Shown: one piece after another, positions 33,528 through 45,100 of the stretch
Numbering within the stretch: position 1 is the stretch's first letter
Layout: every line of letters begins with the position of its first letter
From: Vigna angularis
Lineage: Eukaryota > Streptophyta > Magnoliopsida > Fabales > Fabaceae
NCBI RefSeq assembly: GCF_016808095.1
Contig: NC_068972.1
Coordinates: forward strand, 4,353,001-4,417,000
DNA: 64,000 nt
Direction of reading: 5' to 3'
Notes under the pieces: generated by a model
What the model was told of the DNA's origin: nothing
The model's input: only the letters and a program-made list of their open reading frames with translations
Database searches by the model: none
Position numbers and translations under genes: made by a program

Positions 33528-34169
33528 GGTATATTAGGAGATGATTTGGTCAAGTTTACTGGCCCGTTTAGAAACTTGTATAAAAAGTATTAATAAAATA
33601 TTAATAAATTGTATATTTATAATAAAATTTTAAAACATAAAAATTAAAAAAGGTATATTTATAATATACTTCTACATATTGTTTCTTATAGTTTAGTAAA
33701 AAAAATTCATTAACTATTTAGGAATATGTTTTACAAAAGTTAGCCAGAAAATTAAAACCAACTTGAATTGAAAGTTGATAAGCAGCAGATTACAAATATG
33801 TCGTAAAATTATGCTACAACAACGAATAAGAAATAGACATTTAACATGATCTTTTATATAAACTTTAATTTATTTTATTGGAAAAGTATATTTTTCAGTA
33901 TTTTATAATTTTCCAGTATACAAGTATGGACGTTATGTTTACTCCTAGCATTTAGTTTCTTGTTGAATTTGTCATGGTATCTCAATGCAATGAAATTTCA
34001 TTTCTGCACTCTGACATTCTATTAAATTTTTTACACCGTGTTCACTTGGAGCGAAAATACTGTTTACGGTGGTTGGAGAGCGATGATTTGAAATTTTTAT
34101 GCATTCAGTTGAAGAAAAATGCGCAGACGAATTTGAAGAGAAACATAGGATTCTCGTACTGTTCGCTCA

Positions 34170-34433
34170 CTAATGTGGTGAGATTTGGAGAGATAGAATG
34201 CAATTTGTCTGAAGTGCCCCTGAAGCTTGCGGAGGAGGAAGGCGTCTGCGGAAAAGGGAGGAGAAGAGAGAGTGAACGCTGTGAGTGATTAACCAATCAT
34301 TGTTGTTGCTGTTATTCCTGTTAGGGTTTCTGAGTGAGGTTGGGGGGCGATCGTACGGCGAGAGGCGTTTGCGAAACTTGTCTCCAGGTCCCGCTCCCCC
34401 TTCATATCCCTTCTCTTTCTCTTCGGTCACCAT
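34170..34433 (-). pseudogene. Fragment resembling the N-terminus of nuclear-pore protein NUP1/NUP136
   Basis: A minus-strand frame from ATG at 34433 gives YEGGAGPGDKFRKR, then SPYDRPPTSLRNPN, and later HSLFSSLFRRRLPPP. This order (GG-KFRKR, PYDRPPT-LRN, then LFSS-FRKRLPPP) is what I recall of the N-terminus of plant NUP1/NUP136. The SKLVDPA-type stretch expected between is missing. The frame is 87 residues, far short of the full protein, and no further exon is nearby. The segment is GC-richer than its surroundings and lies just beyond repeat block R. It looks like a captured or duplicated gene fragment. The identification is from memory and needs a database search. Confidence 0.5.
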
Positions 34434-34473
34434 GGCAGTGATGGGGCAATGGAGAGCAAAGGATTATTTGTGA

Positions 34474-35262
34474 ATAATCCAATAAAAAAAATCATCACAA
34501 ATTTTTAACATTGAAACCACTATAGATGTGCCTGTTTGTGTTTTTATTCATGTTAGAAAGAAGAAAAAAAAACATACTAGCTTTATGTAATTTTATTTAA
34601 GGATGTTAATTACTATTAAAATATTTTTATTCATATAAAGATCCAAATCCCACTTCCATACGTATGCATTGTTTTTTCTATCAACAAATTAAGACTGAAA
34701 TAAAAAAAAATGCATATATTAAATCTTTTACTAAATTATAACTTTTTTACATTTTAAAATTTAATTTGGTGACTTATTTTCATGGTAAGATTTGGTGACA
34801 TTTAAAAATAAATTAATTTTACTAAATTATATTTTTTTTTACATTTTAAAAATTAATTTTATTAATTATTTTTCATTTTTCATTTTTACAATTAAATATA
34901 ACATTAATAATTATCATTTTATATTACTTTAATAACTGAAGGTGTTTTGGTAATCTTTAATTTATACCAATTAAACAATTTCTTTTTATCTATCACATCA
35001 ATACAATCATACACTAATTCTCATAAACTTTATTTCCAAATCTACTCTCATTTACCTCCAAGTCCACTCAAACAAACAACAAAAAATTTAACTTCAAATC
35101 CTCTCAAATCCATTCAATCGCTCTTCCCCAAATCATCTCCTGCGAATACCCTCAGGTGAACAAAGCATTAATGATGAAGCCAGATGCTTCAATTTAGTAG
35201 ATTTTTTTTGTTACTATAGGAGTGACACACTCAACTGTTCTACTTAGATTAAGAAAAAAAAA
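34474..35262. other. AT-rich spacer
   Basis: Poly(A/T)-rich DNA between the NUP1-like fragment and an hAT-like MITE. No supported ORF. Confidence 0.45.
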
Positions 35263-35937
35263 TAGTGGTGTCAAATAGGTTGTAATCCGCGAGTCAATCT
35301 GGTTCACTAGGAATTTGAGTCGGGTTGAGTTTAAAAAAAATGTAATATTTTTATGCTAATTAGTTTTTAACCCGATGACTATCTTAGAACCCTGCTCACC
35401 CAGGTTGAATCCGTGGTGAGCCGGGATCACTAACCCATCTAATTTAGTTTAATTATTTATTATTTTGTTTTCAATATTATTAGTTAGCATTTTTTTATTA
35501 TATTGTAGATGGGGATAAAAAAAAAAGATGTTTCAAGAGAGAAAAATATTACATATTTATTTATTTAACTCCAATATTATGAATGGACAAGTGATACAAA
35601 AATTATCAAAATTAAAAACTTATTTCTTTGCATTTTGTACTTGTGTTTGGATTACGCTTGGATTGTATGATTTTTTTTTTATTTTGAATTGTCTTTGGAG
35701 TTTAACATCATTTTAGAATGAAATTTACTTAGATTTGAATTAAAAATAATTATATTTTTTTTAATTTTAAAAAATTTATAATTGAGTGAGCTATTGAGCC
35801 AACCCGTTTAACCTCGGACCAGATTCAAATTTTTTCAACTCGCTAACAAGTGAGTAGGGTTGGATTGGATCACTAAGTGATTAACTCGTGGTGAATAGAG
35901 CCGGGTCGAGTCGGATTACCCTTTTTGACAGCTCTAG
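35263..35937. mobile_element. hAT-like non-autonomous element (MITE), ~675 bp
   Basis: The ends are imperfect inverted repeats: GGTGTCAAATAGGTTGTAATCCG on the left is matched, on the other strand, by GCTGTCAAAAAGGGTAATCCG from the right. The inside is rich in GGGT/ACCCG words (GAGTCGGGTTGAG, GCCGGGTCGAGTCGG). This GCTGTCAAAA-GGG-CCCGG style is typical of plant hAT MITEs. No transposase is encoded. Target duplication unclear. Confidence 0.5.
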
Positions 35938-36062
35938 AAAAAATGATACCAGAAAACCCTTCTATATTTTTACTCTTTAAATACCTAAAATAGTAATATT
36001 TTTAAGTGATTCATTCGAAAATATTTTTTATTTTAAAGTAAAAGTTTTACATATACTATTAT

Positions 36063-36230
36063 TACAAAAAAACCGTAAAACGTCGGTATTTTTCGGCCTT
36101 TCTCGTCGAATTCGATGTCGACTTCATATTGGAAGACGTTAAATTGACGTCGAACATAGAACAGACGTTCATAGTAAAGCAAATTAACGTTGGATTTTAT
36201 CAATATTCGACGTTAATCATTTTTTTTGTT
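36063..36230. mobile_element. CACTA-like terminal fragment
   Basis: ACTATTATTACAAAAAAACCG is followed by many short ACGTCG/CGACGT-type words (AACGTCGG, GATGTCGAC, TTGACGTCGAAC, AACGTTGG, CGACGTTAA). Dense subterminal repeats of this kind mark CACTA transposon ends. Only one end is visible and there is no coding part. Confidence 0.4.
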
Positions 36231-36619
36231 TTTTGTTTTAATTAAATGTGATCATTTTTTATAACTATACGAGACCTAAAAAACAGAAAAACAACAAATT
36301 TCAGTTTTTGGTATTTTATAAAGCATGAACTATGAAAGTGTAGTATAGTATCAACAACAATAACAAACAACAATAACAAATAATAAAGATGTTCAATCAA
36401 ACAACAACAATAAACAGGTTCAATCAAACAACAACAACAAACAAGTTCAACAAATAAGTTTTTCAAAACGAAAACGAACACTAATTTTCAAAAGGTGAGT
36501 TCATCGAAATAAAGTGTTGCCACCGGTGAGAGAGAAGGTAGAATGCGTCTATGAAGGATGAGAACACGAAAATAATCCGTCAAAACAAACGAAAATCATA
36601 CTTAAAATAGTTAATTAAC

Positions 36620-36869
36620 ATGCATTTGTGATATAAGTAATTGATGCATGTTTAATAGAAAATGAGGTCGCAGGTTGCAATTCATCACCAAATTTAAAAC
36701 AAATCAATATATCGAACTGGGTTATAATTATATACTTTTAAAGCAACTCAAATTTCATGTTTAGAAATTTCAAAGAAATTGATAAATTTGACAAGAATAA
36801 AAGGGCATGATCGTGGAAATGATAGATTGAAATTTTGATTCTAAAGTGACATAAAGAATCTTTTGGCCA
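36620..36869 (+). promoter_or_regulatory. CRK promoter block, copy 1
   Basis: About 250 bp directly upstream of the CRK pseudogene at 36870, nearly identical to 47505-47744 and to the first part of 41965-42140. It contains GATGCATGTTTAATAGAAAA, TCACCAAATTTAAAACAAA and a W-box core TTGAC (36788-36792) in AAATTTGACAAGAATAAA. Confidence 0.65.
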
Positions 36870-39068
36870 ATGGTGATACCTTTGGCTACAATCTTTTGCA
36901 TGCTTGCTTTGCTTCTCTCTTGTCTAATATCTGGAACCAGCGCGCAGAATAACATCCAGTACTGTGATAACAGCAAAGGGAACTATACAATCAATAGCAC
37001 CTATCACAACAATCTCAACACCCTTCTATTCACGCTGTATTCCCACACAGAAATTAACTATGGTTTCTACAACTTCTCATATGGTCAAAACAGTGACAAA
37101 GTAAACGCCATTGGGCTGTGCAGAGGAGAAGTTAAGCCAAACGAGTGCCGCGGGTGCCTCAAGGATTCTGCAGTCACAATCACACAGCTTTGTCCAAACC
37201 AGAAAGAGGCCCTTCTGTGGTTGAACACTGGGAAATGCCTATTGCGTTATTCTAATCGCCCAATATTCGGTGTCATGGAATATTCTCCTGGCTTCTACTT
37301 GAAGAACAGAAACAAGGTAACGGAACCGGATAACTTTATCCAAGCAGTCTCCAACTTAATGGGGAATCTCACAGTTGTGGCTGCATCAGGTGACTCTCGT
37401 CGTAAGTATGCTACGGGTAGGGCTATTGCATCAAATTTTAAAACCGTTTACGTATATGGTCTTGTGCAGTGCACCCCTGATTTGTCTGAGCTAGACTGCA
37501 GTTCATGCTTGGAATGGGCTATCTCAGAAATCCCATCGTGTTGTGTGAAAGCGATAGGAAGTATAATTGTTAGACCAAGTTGTAATATTAGATTCAAAAC
37601 CGATATGTTCTACGATCAAACCCCTAAATTAGACCCTGATGTAACAGCACCATCTCCATCACCTCTTTCCTCCCTGAGTTACACTTCCCCCGAAGGTACT
37701 TGTTTTTGATATTTTATCATCCTTAATGCTTGAAACCTCACTCAGCATAAAATTCTTGTTTTTTTGCAGGAAGCAACAACACGGTAATAATTTTCATTGC
37801 CGTTGTTGTTTCTACTGTTGTTGTTGCTGTCGTTTCCCTCCTTTGTCTCTGCAGTTATTTAAGGAGGAGGAAGGCAAGAAAAACTCTAGCAGGCAAGTTC
37901 CAAGTATCTAATGCATATATGATCTGTCATAATTTAGAGTATTTTTTCCTATAAATGATAATTGCTATTTGACTACTTAAAATCTATCAAACAGACAAAA
38001 TGATTTTTTAATGATTGAAATCATGAGTAAAGTTGCCGCTGAGAATGTAAAAAGAGAGGCTTATGTACCCTTTGTGTTCGGTTTCAAAAATTGTACCACC
38101 CGATTTCAAATTCTGACTGCACTATTGTGTTTTTGTAATAACATATTTGAAAAGCTGACTATTTTAAATTTGTTTCCCATGTGAAGTTAATCAAGACGAT
38201 GATGACGTTGAAATTGCTCAGTCATTGCAATTCGACTTCGACACAACACGCGTTGCTACAGAAGACTTCTCTGATTCTAATAAACTTGGATAAGGTGGAT
38301 TTGGAGCTGTTTACAAGGTAAATGACTCTGTCGAATTCAGACACATCGTGTTTTAATCAAAAACATACTAAAACATTAACCGGACAGAGATTTGTAATTT
38401 CAGGGTAGGCTCACCCGTTAAAGCTATACTTCAGTTGCTGCCGGCAGTTTCTTCGTTCATTTAGTTTCTGTTTTATTTTCAAAATAAAATAAAGATGTTT
38501 GACTGTTTCAAACAGTTTATTAAGTAGTTTTAGATTTTTTAGAAAGTTGTTAAACATAGAATGGTGTCCCATGTATTCCTATTTTCTTGCTTTGTTCAGT
38601 TTGAAATTTGGTTGTATTTAAAGTCTTCACCAATTCAATAAAAGTGTGGCTTTTACTCAGCAAATTTCTTTAATCTTTACCACTTAAGTATTTGCTTTAT
38701 TCTTTCATTTCCTTTAAACTTCCAACAAATTGGTATGAGACCTCTCTTCTTGAGGGAACAGCTGTAAACATTGTAGATCCATCATTGAACAACAATTCAA
38801 TAAATGAAGTGATAAGATGCATTCATATTGGTTTGCTCTGTGTTCAAGAAAACATAACTAATAGACCAACCATGGGACCGTTATGCTCATGCTGAGTAGC
38901 TATTCTCTCAGTCTTCCCATCCCTTCTGAACCTGCATTTTATGCCCACAGTACAACTAGAAGCCTTCCAGCCACGTATTCATGGGGACACAGTTCAAGGG
39001 CAACAACAAACAAATCTGCTCAAGAGTCAGAAAATGAGAATTCAATAACTGAGCTGTACCCTCGCTAG
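36870..39068 (+). pseudogene. CRK pseudogene, sister of the 47.7-50.6 kb gene
   Basis: Exons 1-3 align base for base with the downstream sister: 36870-37695, 37770-37892, 38187-38317. Exon 1 encodes a signal peptide and two DUF26 domains (GLCRGEVKPNECRGC; QCTPDLSELDCSSC). Exon 2 encodes the helix and ends at a GC donor (AG|GCAAGT). In exon 3 the glycine-loop Glu codon is TAA (38291-38293), a nonsense change. Exon 4 survives only as its first ~20 bases (from 38402). Then about 330 bp of foreign DNA replaces the rest of exons 4-6, and exon 7 resumes at ~38752 (NIVDPSLNNNSINEVIRC). There is a 1-bp loss near 38875, and the tail ends SITELYPR. The sister's ATG codon is TTG here, so translation would start five codons earlier. 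Confidence 0.9.
38422..38751 (+). mobile_element. LTR-like insert replacing kinase exons 4-6
   Basis: This DNA is absent from the sister gene. It has an AATAAAAGTG poly(A)-like site (~38637) and ends CTTCCAACA, AAT, then TGGTATGAGACC. The last 12 bases are two mismatches from the initiator-Met tRNA primer site (TGGTATCAGAGC) that follows the 5' LTR of many plant copia elements. It may be a solo or truncated LTR left after a deletion. Confidence 0.45.
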
Positions 39069-39202
39069 ATTTTGGTAACGGGATTGATATTCGTTCACTA
39101 TCAATACTTAGACTACGTAAATACTCTCGGAGCTCATGTAACTTTTCATGCAATTTCTTGTTTGAAAAAACTATTAGATAATATTCCCAAAGCAGATCAA
39201 TC

Positions 39203-39208
39203 AATAAA
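39203..39208 (+). terminator. Poly(A) signal AATAAA of the CRK pseudogene
   Basis: AATAAA lies 135 bp after the stop of exon 7, in CAATAAAAGCATTT, at the same place as in the sister gene (50742-50747). Confidence 0.45.
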
Positions 39209-39554
39209 AGCATTTAACCCCTTCTATTAATTGAGCAATTCGAATACTTAAGCTGAAGTCGAGTTTACTAATGGGAACAACGTAGATGTAATTGGTATTT
39301 TATCTTCCAATAGGATGGGAAAATGGACCAAGTCCAGCCCGACCAAAAAAATGAACTGAAACAACGTTTTTAACTCAAGAGCCTGAATCAGTCCGGTCTG
39401 TTAAGTCCGACAGACTAACCTGTGGGTCAAGTCGAGCCCGTCCAACATTTCGGTTTCATTACAAACAAATTAAACGCGGTGCCGTATATTAATACATTCT
39501 GACAACCGACAAGTTGATCAGAGCTGCTTCGAAATTTATTCAAAGAAAACCACA

Positions 39555-39705
39555 ATACTTATAGTTTTTTTCTGAAAAGAGTCTTGTAGTCACTTCTTGT
39601 TTTTCTCCTCTGCAAATAGCAGCAAAAGGAAAGCAATAGGACCGAGACATGATACAACAACAATTAAGATAATAATTATTCGTCATCTACCTTTTCTGTT
39701 TTGTA
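39555..39705 (-). pseudogene. Orphan CRK transmembrane exon relic
   Basis: On the minus strand this matches exon 2 of the 55-58 kb pseudogene: a hydrophobic IIIILIVVVSCLGPIAF, a Leu-rich run, then basic residues and TTRLFSEK. The equivalent in the other copy is RTIILILVFVALSVVLLSL. The donor GT is mutated (ACT|ATAAGTATTG against ACT|GTAAGTATTG) and a stop precedes the helix. The intron upstream also matches (TTTTCTCTGTTGCGG, ~39871). No exon 1 or kinase exon of this copy remains nearby. Confidence 0.7.
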
Positions 39706-40097
39706 CATAAGAAATTACCACTTCCATTGAGGCACCAAAGATAATTGTTAATGAGACATTCTGACAGTTGTAAAACTGCCCTGCTATAGCAGGAAGAGAA
39801 CAAAATATAAAAAATGAAACAAAAATCGTAGTACTAACAAAAGCATCATTGTAAAATGTTTCACCTTTTCTCTGTTGCGGCTTTTTTTTATAAGGTTAAA
39901 TATTTAAATCAAATAATAAAATAACTAATTGTATCAAAAAAACAAAAACATTATAATTAATCATGTAAAAAAATAAAATTAAAAATTGTAACCAATTAGT
40001 TCATAAAGTAGTTATCTCGTGTTTAACGGCTATCGTAACTAACAGTTGAGCTTTAGCTCTTATTGAACTAAGAATTGAGAAGGAATTAATAGAGATA

Positions 40098-41007
40098 ATA
40101 TATACCCTTATGTTTTCGCTCTGTGACTATAAATGATAATGAGAATTTTTATCTTAAAGATCTTCTCCAATACTAACAGGAATTCAGAAAACATGTTGGT
40201 CTTATTCTCCGCTACAATATAAATAAGCTTAAATCGATATAATATGTAGATTTATTGAGATATTTATTTTATAAAGTAATAATTATACTTGAAAAAAATA
40301 TTATGTGTGTATTATAATATGTACATTATTTCATTTAAAATTAGAATGAACTTTGTTAACACTACTAAGTAAATATTTATTTAATTTTTTATTTGTTTAC
40401 ATTTTCAAAATATGTTTGAATATTTATCGGTTCCAAACCAGATTAGGTTTTACCTAAAAATTGCAAACCACTTAAAATGTAAATAAGAATGGATCAGCAC
40501 ATATTTATTAGGCGATGATTTCGTCTTTACTGGCCCGTTCAGAAACATGTATCAAAAGTATTAATAAAATATTAATAAATTATTATAATAAAATTTTAAA
40601 ACATAAAATTTTTAAAAAAAAGGTATATTTACAATATACTTCTACATATTGTTTTTTTATATTTTAGTAAAAAAAATTCATCAAATATTTAGGAATATGT
40701 TTTACAAAACCTAGCCAGAAAATTAAATCCAACATGAATTCAAAGTTGATAAGCAGTAAAGTACAACTATTTAGTAAAATTATGCTACAACAACGAATAA
40801 AAAATAGAAAATTAACATGATCTTTTATATAAATTTTAATTTTATTGTTTTAATTTTATTGAAAAAATATATTTTTCAGTATTTTATAATTTTTTATAAG
40901 TATGGACGTTATGTTTACTCCTAACATTTAATTTCGAGTTGAATTTGTCATTGTATCTCAATGCAATGAAATTTCATTCTCACTATGACATCGCATTAAA
41001 TTATTTA
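40098..41007. repeat. Repeat block R, copy 2 (uninterrupted)
   Basis: This copy matches 32067-32499 joined directly to 33528-34031, and 45187-46080. Its GGATCAGCACATATTTATTAGG junction is the empty site for the LTR composite in copy 1. Confidence 0.75.
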
Positions 41008-41156
41008 AGGTTCAATACATATTTGATCCCTACTTTTAGGGGTTTGGTTCAAAGTAATCCTACCTTTAAAAAATAAAGTTCAGTAACACCTCATATCTCG
41101 TTAAAAAATGTTTAATATGGTCCTTTCTGATTACGCCGCTAAAAACATAACGGTGC

Positions 41157-41753
41157 AAATGCCACGTCATCATCACCATCTCCAAACAAGCCATAATTTC
41201 TCTCCAAGAAACTCTAGCCGTCGCACCGTCACCGCCATCCTCGCCGGCAGCCGTCCTCTCCAACACATCACGCGCCACCACCAAAGTGTCTTCTCCCTTC
41301 TGTTGCACCTTCATCACCTTCGCATCTCACCTTCGTTCTCGCGCCACCACCCAACGCGATCCCTTCCTATGCCGCGACCACCAATCTTCACCATTTTCAC
41401 CCTCGCATCACCCAAATCATCATCGCGCCAGTAGCACTACCGTCCAATCTCCACCGTAGAATCATCCACCACTAACCACCAGCCAAATCGCCAGCTGCTG
41501 CAGATCGCGAATCGCCACTCTTCTCCACCACTAATCGCATCGCTGCTTGCCTCCACTTGTAACTACAAAGATAACCGTGGAGACCTAGGGTTTCTTGCGT
41601 TCTCGTCGCATTGCTTTGGTGGTGGCGTGTGATGCGTTGGAAAGGACGGCTGCCGGCGAGGATGGCAGTGATGGTGCTGGATGGTGCGGCCGCTAAGGTT
41701 TCTTGGAGAGAAATTAAGGTTTGTCTGGAGATGGTGATGATGACGTGACAGAG
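41157..41753. mobile_element. Foldback element with ~135-bp inverted repeats
   Basis: The left arm (about 41157-41295: GCCACGTCATCATCACCATC ... GCCGGCAGCCGTCC ... CGCGCCACCA) and right arm (about 41615-41753: TGGTGGCGTG ... GGACGGCTGCCGGCGAGGA ... GATGGTGATGATGACGTGAC) are inverted copies. The interior is CAC/CCA-rich and gives ORFs in all frames without any protein I recognise. Its GC content is far above the surroundings. It lies between repeat block R copy 2 and the orphan promoter. Confidence 0.65.
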
Positions 41754-41964
41754 ACTTTTTTTTTTTTAAATTAAGAAATCATTTAAGTCCACCTATTAAC
41801 GTGTGTCACGTGCTATTGATATCACACGGTGACATTTACACTCAACTGTAATACTTGATACAGAAAAAATGTTACAAGAAAACCCTTCATTTTTTTTACA
41901 CTCTTTAAATACCTAAATAGTAATATTTTTAGGTGATTCATTCCAAATTATTTTTTATTTTAAA

Positions 41965-42140
41965 ATAAAAGTTTTATATATAAGTAATCGATGCATGTTT
42001 AATAGAAAATCGCAGGTTGCAATTTATCACCAAATTTAAAACAAATCAATATTTCGAATTTTTTTAAAGCAACCCAAATTTCATGTCATCTTTAGAAGTT
42101 TTAAAGAAATTGATAAATTTGACAAGAATAAAGAGGTAGA
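41965..42140 (+). promoter_or_regulatory. CRK promoter block, copy 2 (orphan, no gene follows)
   Basis: This matches the blocks at 36620 and 47505 from TATATAAGTAATCGATGCATG through GATAAATTTGACAAGAATAA, then breaks off. The W-box core TTGAC is kept. After it comes unrelated DNA; no CRK exon follows in the next 3 kb. Confidence 0.65.
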
Positions 42141-45100
42141 CACCAACAAGACATTTTTTTTTTAATTGCCGTATCCGAGGGTTTATGTCTCTGTTGGTTT
42201 TAATCAGTTTAATGATCTAAATTTTAATCTAAAAATTGTTAATAAATAGATTTTAAATTTAAATTAATTTTATAAAAGTGGTTTATAAAATAAGATTTAT
42301 ATCTGTTTATATTCGAATTGATTTTATCTAATTTTTAATACACTTCCTTTACGTTTAAGGTATATATACTTGGTTATAGAACTCCTTTATATTTGAGGAA
42401 TATATACTTCGTTATGGGACTCCTTTATGTTTGAGGTATATATACTTCGTTACGGGACTTACCTCTAATGAGTGATCTGATTGCAACACATTGGTTAAAT
42501 AATTATACCATCTTTTTTGTTAAAAAGTTTTGTTATTATAATAAGCCATTGTTGTTGTGCAAGATCTTCAAAACGTATATGGCGTTTCCCTTTATACTGC
42601 ATAATTCTAGAACATCTTTCATGTCATATTTTACTTCTTATGGAAGCTTTATGCATCTCCTATGTTATGGTCATGAGCATGATTTTGCATGCAGATTCCA
42701 TTTTATTCATTAAACTCTGTAATAGTAATTGCCTTAACTAATGCATCATGCATTTATCCTTCCACCTTTTGTTGTTTAGGAGCAGTAAAATATCGTCTTT
42801 AGTTTTATTTTTACTAATTGTATTTTTTTTTAAACTTGCAGTAGACTTTTATTACACATACAATATCTTCAAAATTGAGATACAATGAATATTATTTTAC
42901 AAAATTAAATTATTGATTCACATATATATACTTTTAGTTATATGTTTTATTTATTTATGTTTTAATTTTATTTATTTATTAAAGTTATTTAAACTTAACG
43001 AGCTCAAAAATATATATGGTTTTAAAGTTTAAGTTAAACAAAGTGAACATCAACTTATTACAATTGTTTATTTCAAATTATCAGTGCTTTGTAATTTTTT
43101 AGAAAATTTGACAAAAGGAAGAATGTTTTAGTTGTTATAATATAATTTTGCAATTCTGCTTGTATTCAATACATGATCTATGCATAGTGAAATAAAATTG
43201 TGATTTGATGAGCATGTAAATCCTAACTGGATGAATGGTGTGAGCATGTTGTGATTGATGATCTTGATGACGTGCAGTAATTTTTGGAATTGTAATAATT
43301 AAAGAATAGCGTTAAATTTGTTAAAAAATGTAAACTGATATGTTTCTAGTTTGTTTTGCCGAAGTGTTTGCACTAGAATGGCATGTTTATATGCTTCAAT
43401 AAATGGTTTTGAGGTGAGTTTTGAGATTAATTTGTTCTGCGTGACAGTGACCGGCTGGGTGTTTTTTAATGCAGTTGGTGTTTGAGATAGAGTTAAGAAA
43501 CAGTGAGTTGTTGGTGCATAAAAACCTGGTACGTCTAGGGTTTGTCTTGGTGTTTTTGACCTGCTGAACATTAATTGGTACCATTCTTGTTATAAATTTG
43601 TAGTGGTGCTCTGGTGCAACATTAATTTTGGGAGTGATGATGCAATTTCGTCCTTCTTTTTTTGTTCAATTTTTGTCTTTCATTGTGTTTCCGTCAGAGC
43701 TCTTAAATGATGATATTATTATGGTTTTTAGCTTTTCACTCGCCACAATGCAGATGCAAAGTACTTGATGCAGGGTTTATTTCTTTCTCTTCCTTCCCCC
43801 TTCGCCCCCAAATTCAGTGTCTGTAATAACTCTCTTTCACTCTTAATGATCATCAAAGTCTCAACATTGGAATGGATAAGGAGATTTTGTCATGCTGCAA
43901 CAACCACACGTGATAGGCCATGTGGTGTAGAGAAGAAAAGTCATAAACCTTTAGCTGTTATTTGCCTGTGAAAAATCATTTTCTTTAACTTTTGTATCTG
44001 TCTAAACGAGCACCATCTTTTATCCTCTCTATCCTTATCCCTCAACATGTTTGATTCTTCTATATATCTTCATCTTTATCTTCAACTTCATTGAGACCAT
44101 ACCAAATCAACACAATCACAATCTTCAACACAGTAACTCACCATGAACGTCAAAAGTAGAAAAAAATATATATAGAGAAAGTGGGTTATTCTCTGGGATA
44201 GCTGTTTAATACATATACCTACTGTTAAAATATATTAATATGGGTCAATTCTTCACTTACACAGAATACAGATATTATTTTAAAAAGTATAATAGAAATG
44301 CTTATAAGAAAATTCATTCAAACATATTTTAACAAAACACTGTTTCGTAATATATTTAAGACATGCATATTTAAACTCAAATATTTGAATACATTGTAAG
44401 AAGAAAATGAGCTCGTTTATTGCATTATATTGGGTTTAATAAAAAGAATCTCTATCCTACTTTATATTTTTTTTAGTTAATCTCAGTCCAAGTTGAAGCA
44501 GCCGGGGACACATCTATGTCGTTTTTGGTTTCTGACAATTGAATGAGTGGTTGACGTCCTCTAGGTTCACTCCCCTCTTTATAATGTATAAATGATGTTA
44601 ATGATGAATATAAGCACTGTTAAAGTTTTAATCACTGTTTTTATTGGTTGGGGAAAGTTGTGGTGATAGCTGCATAATACGTATATACTGATGCATGGTA
44701 TAATTATTTAATACGTATAGACTAGACATACGTACCTATCTTTAGGCTTTCATGTCTTGTTCTTTGTCATAGGAAAAAAAGAGAGACAACTAACGGACAT
44801 GCTTTTATTTGGGTACCTTGTCCTTAGATAAATAATGAAATCAAAATATGGATCATGATTCATGTCCTAAACAATATATTGTACAACTAATACTGCATTC
44901 ATGTGAAAGTGTGATGTAGGATTTACGGTAGAAGATGTGGTCTGATAAAATAAGGAGCATTCTACATAGGATTCTTGGAGTGTCAAATAATGGTATTAAT
45001 TAGTTTCTTCAGTCTCTGTTGTCTTGTCTTCCTGTTGTCCTATGTTGATAAAGTGCTACATTAAATTAAATTATAATTAAATTAAATAGGATTAAATATG

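Larger units (their letters stand above)
32067..34031. repeat. Repeat block R, copy 1 (interrupted by LTR pieces)
   Basis: Non-coding sequence shared with 40098-41007 and 45187-46080. All three share AACAGGAATTCAGAAAACATG and GATTAGGTTTTACCTAAAAA in the first half, and CAATGCAATGAA in the second. In this copy the two halves (32067-32499 and 33528-34031) are separated by about 1 kb of LTR material that is absent from the other copies. The block precedes a CRK promoter in each unit. Confidence 0.75.

Noticed and set aside
36242..36481. Cys/Leu-rich ORF as a small secreted peptide
   Set aside because: It comes from CAA/ACAACAACA repeats read on the other strand and has no credible signal peptide or conserved pattern.
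41108..41434. His/Ser/Arg-rich ORF as a gene
   Set aside because: It lies across one arm of an inverted repeat with composition-driven frames on both strands and no recognised protein.
42343..42458. CRISPR-like array
   Set aside because: The three 38-bp units are directly adjacent with no spacers, and the genome is a plant's.
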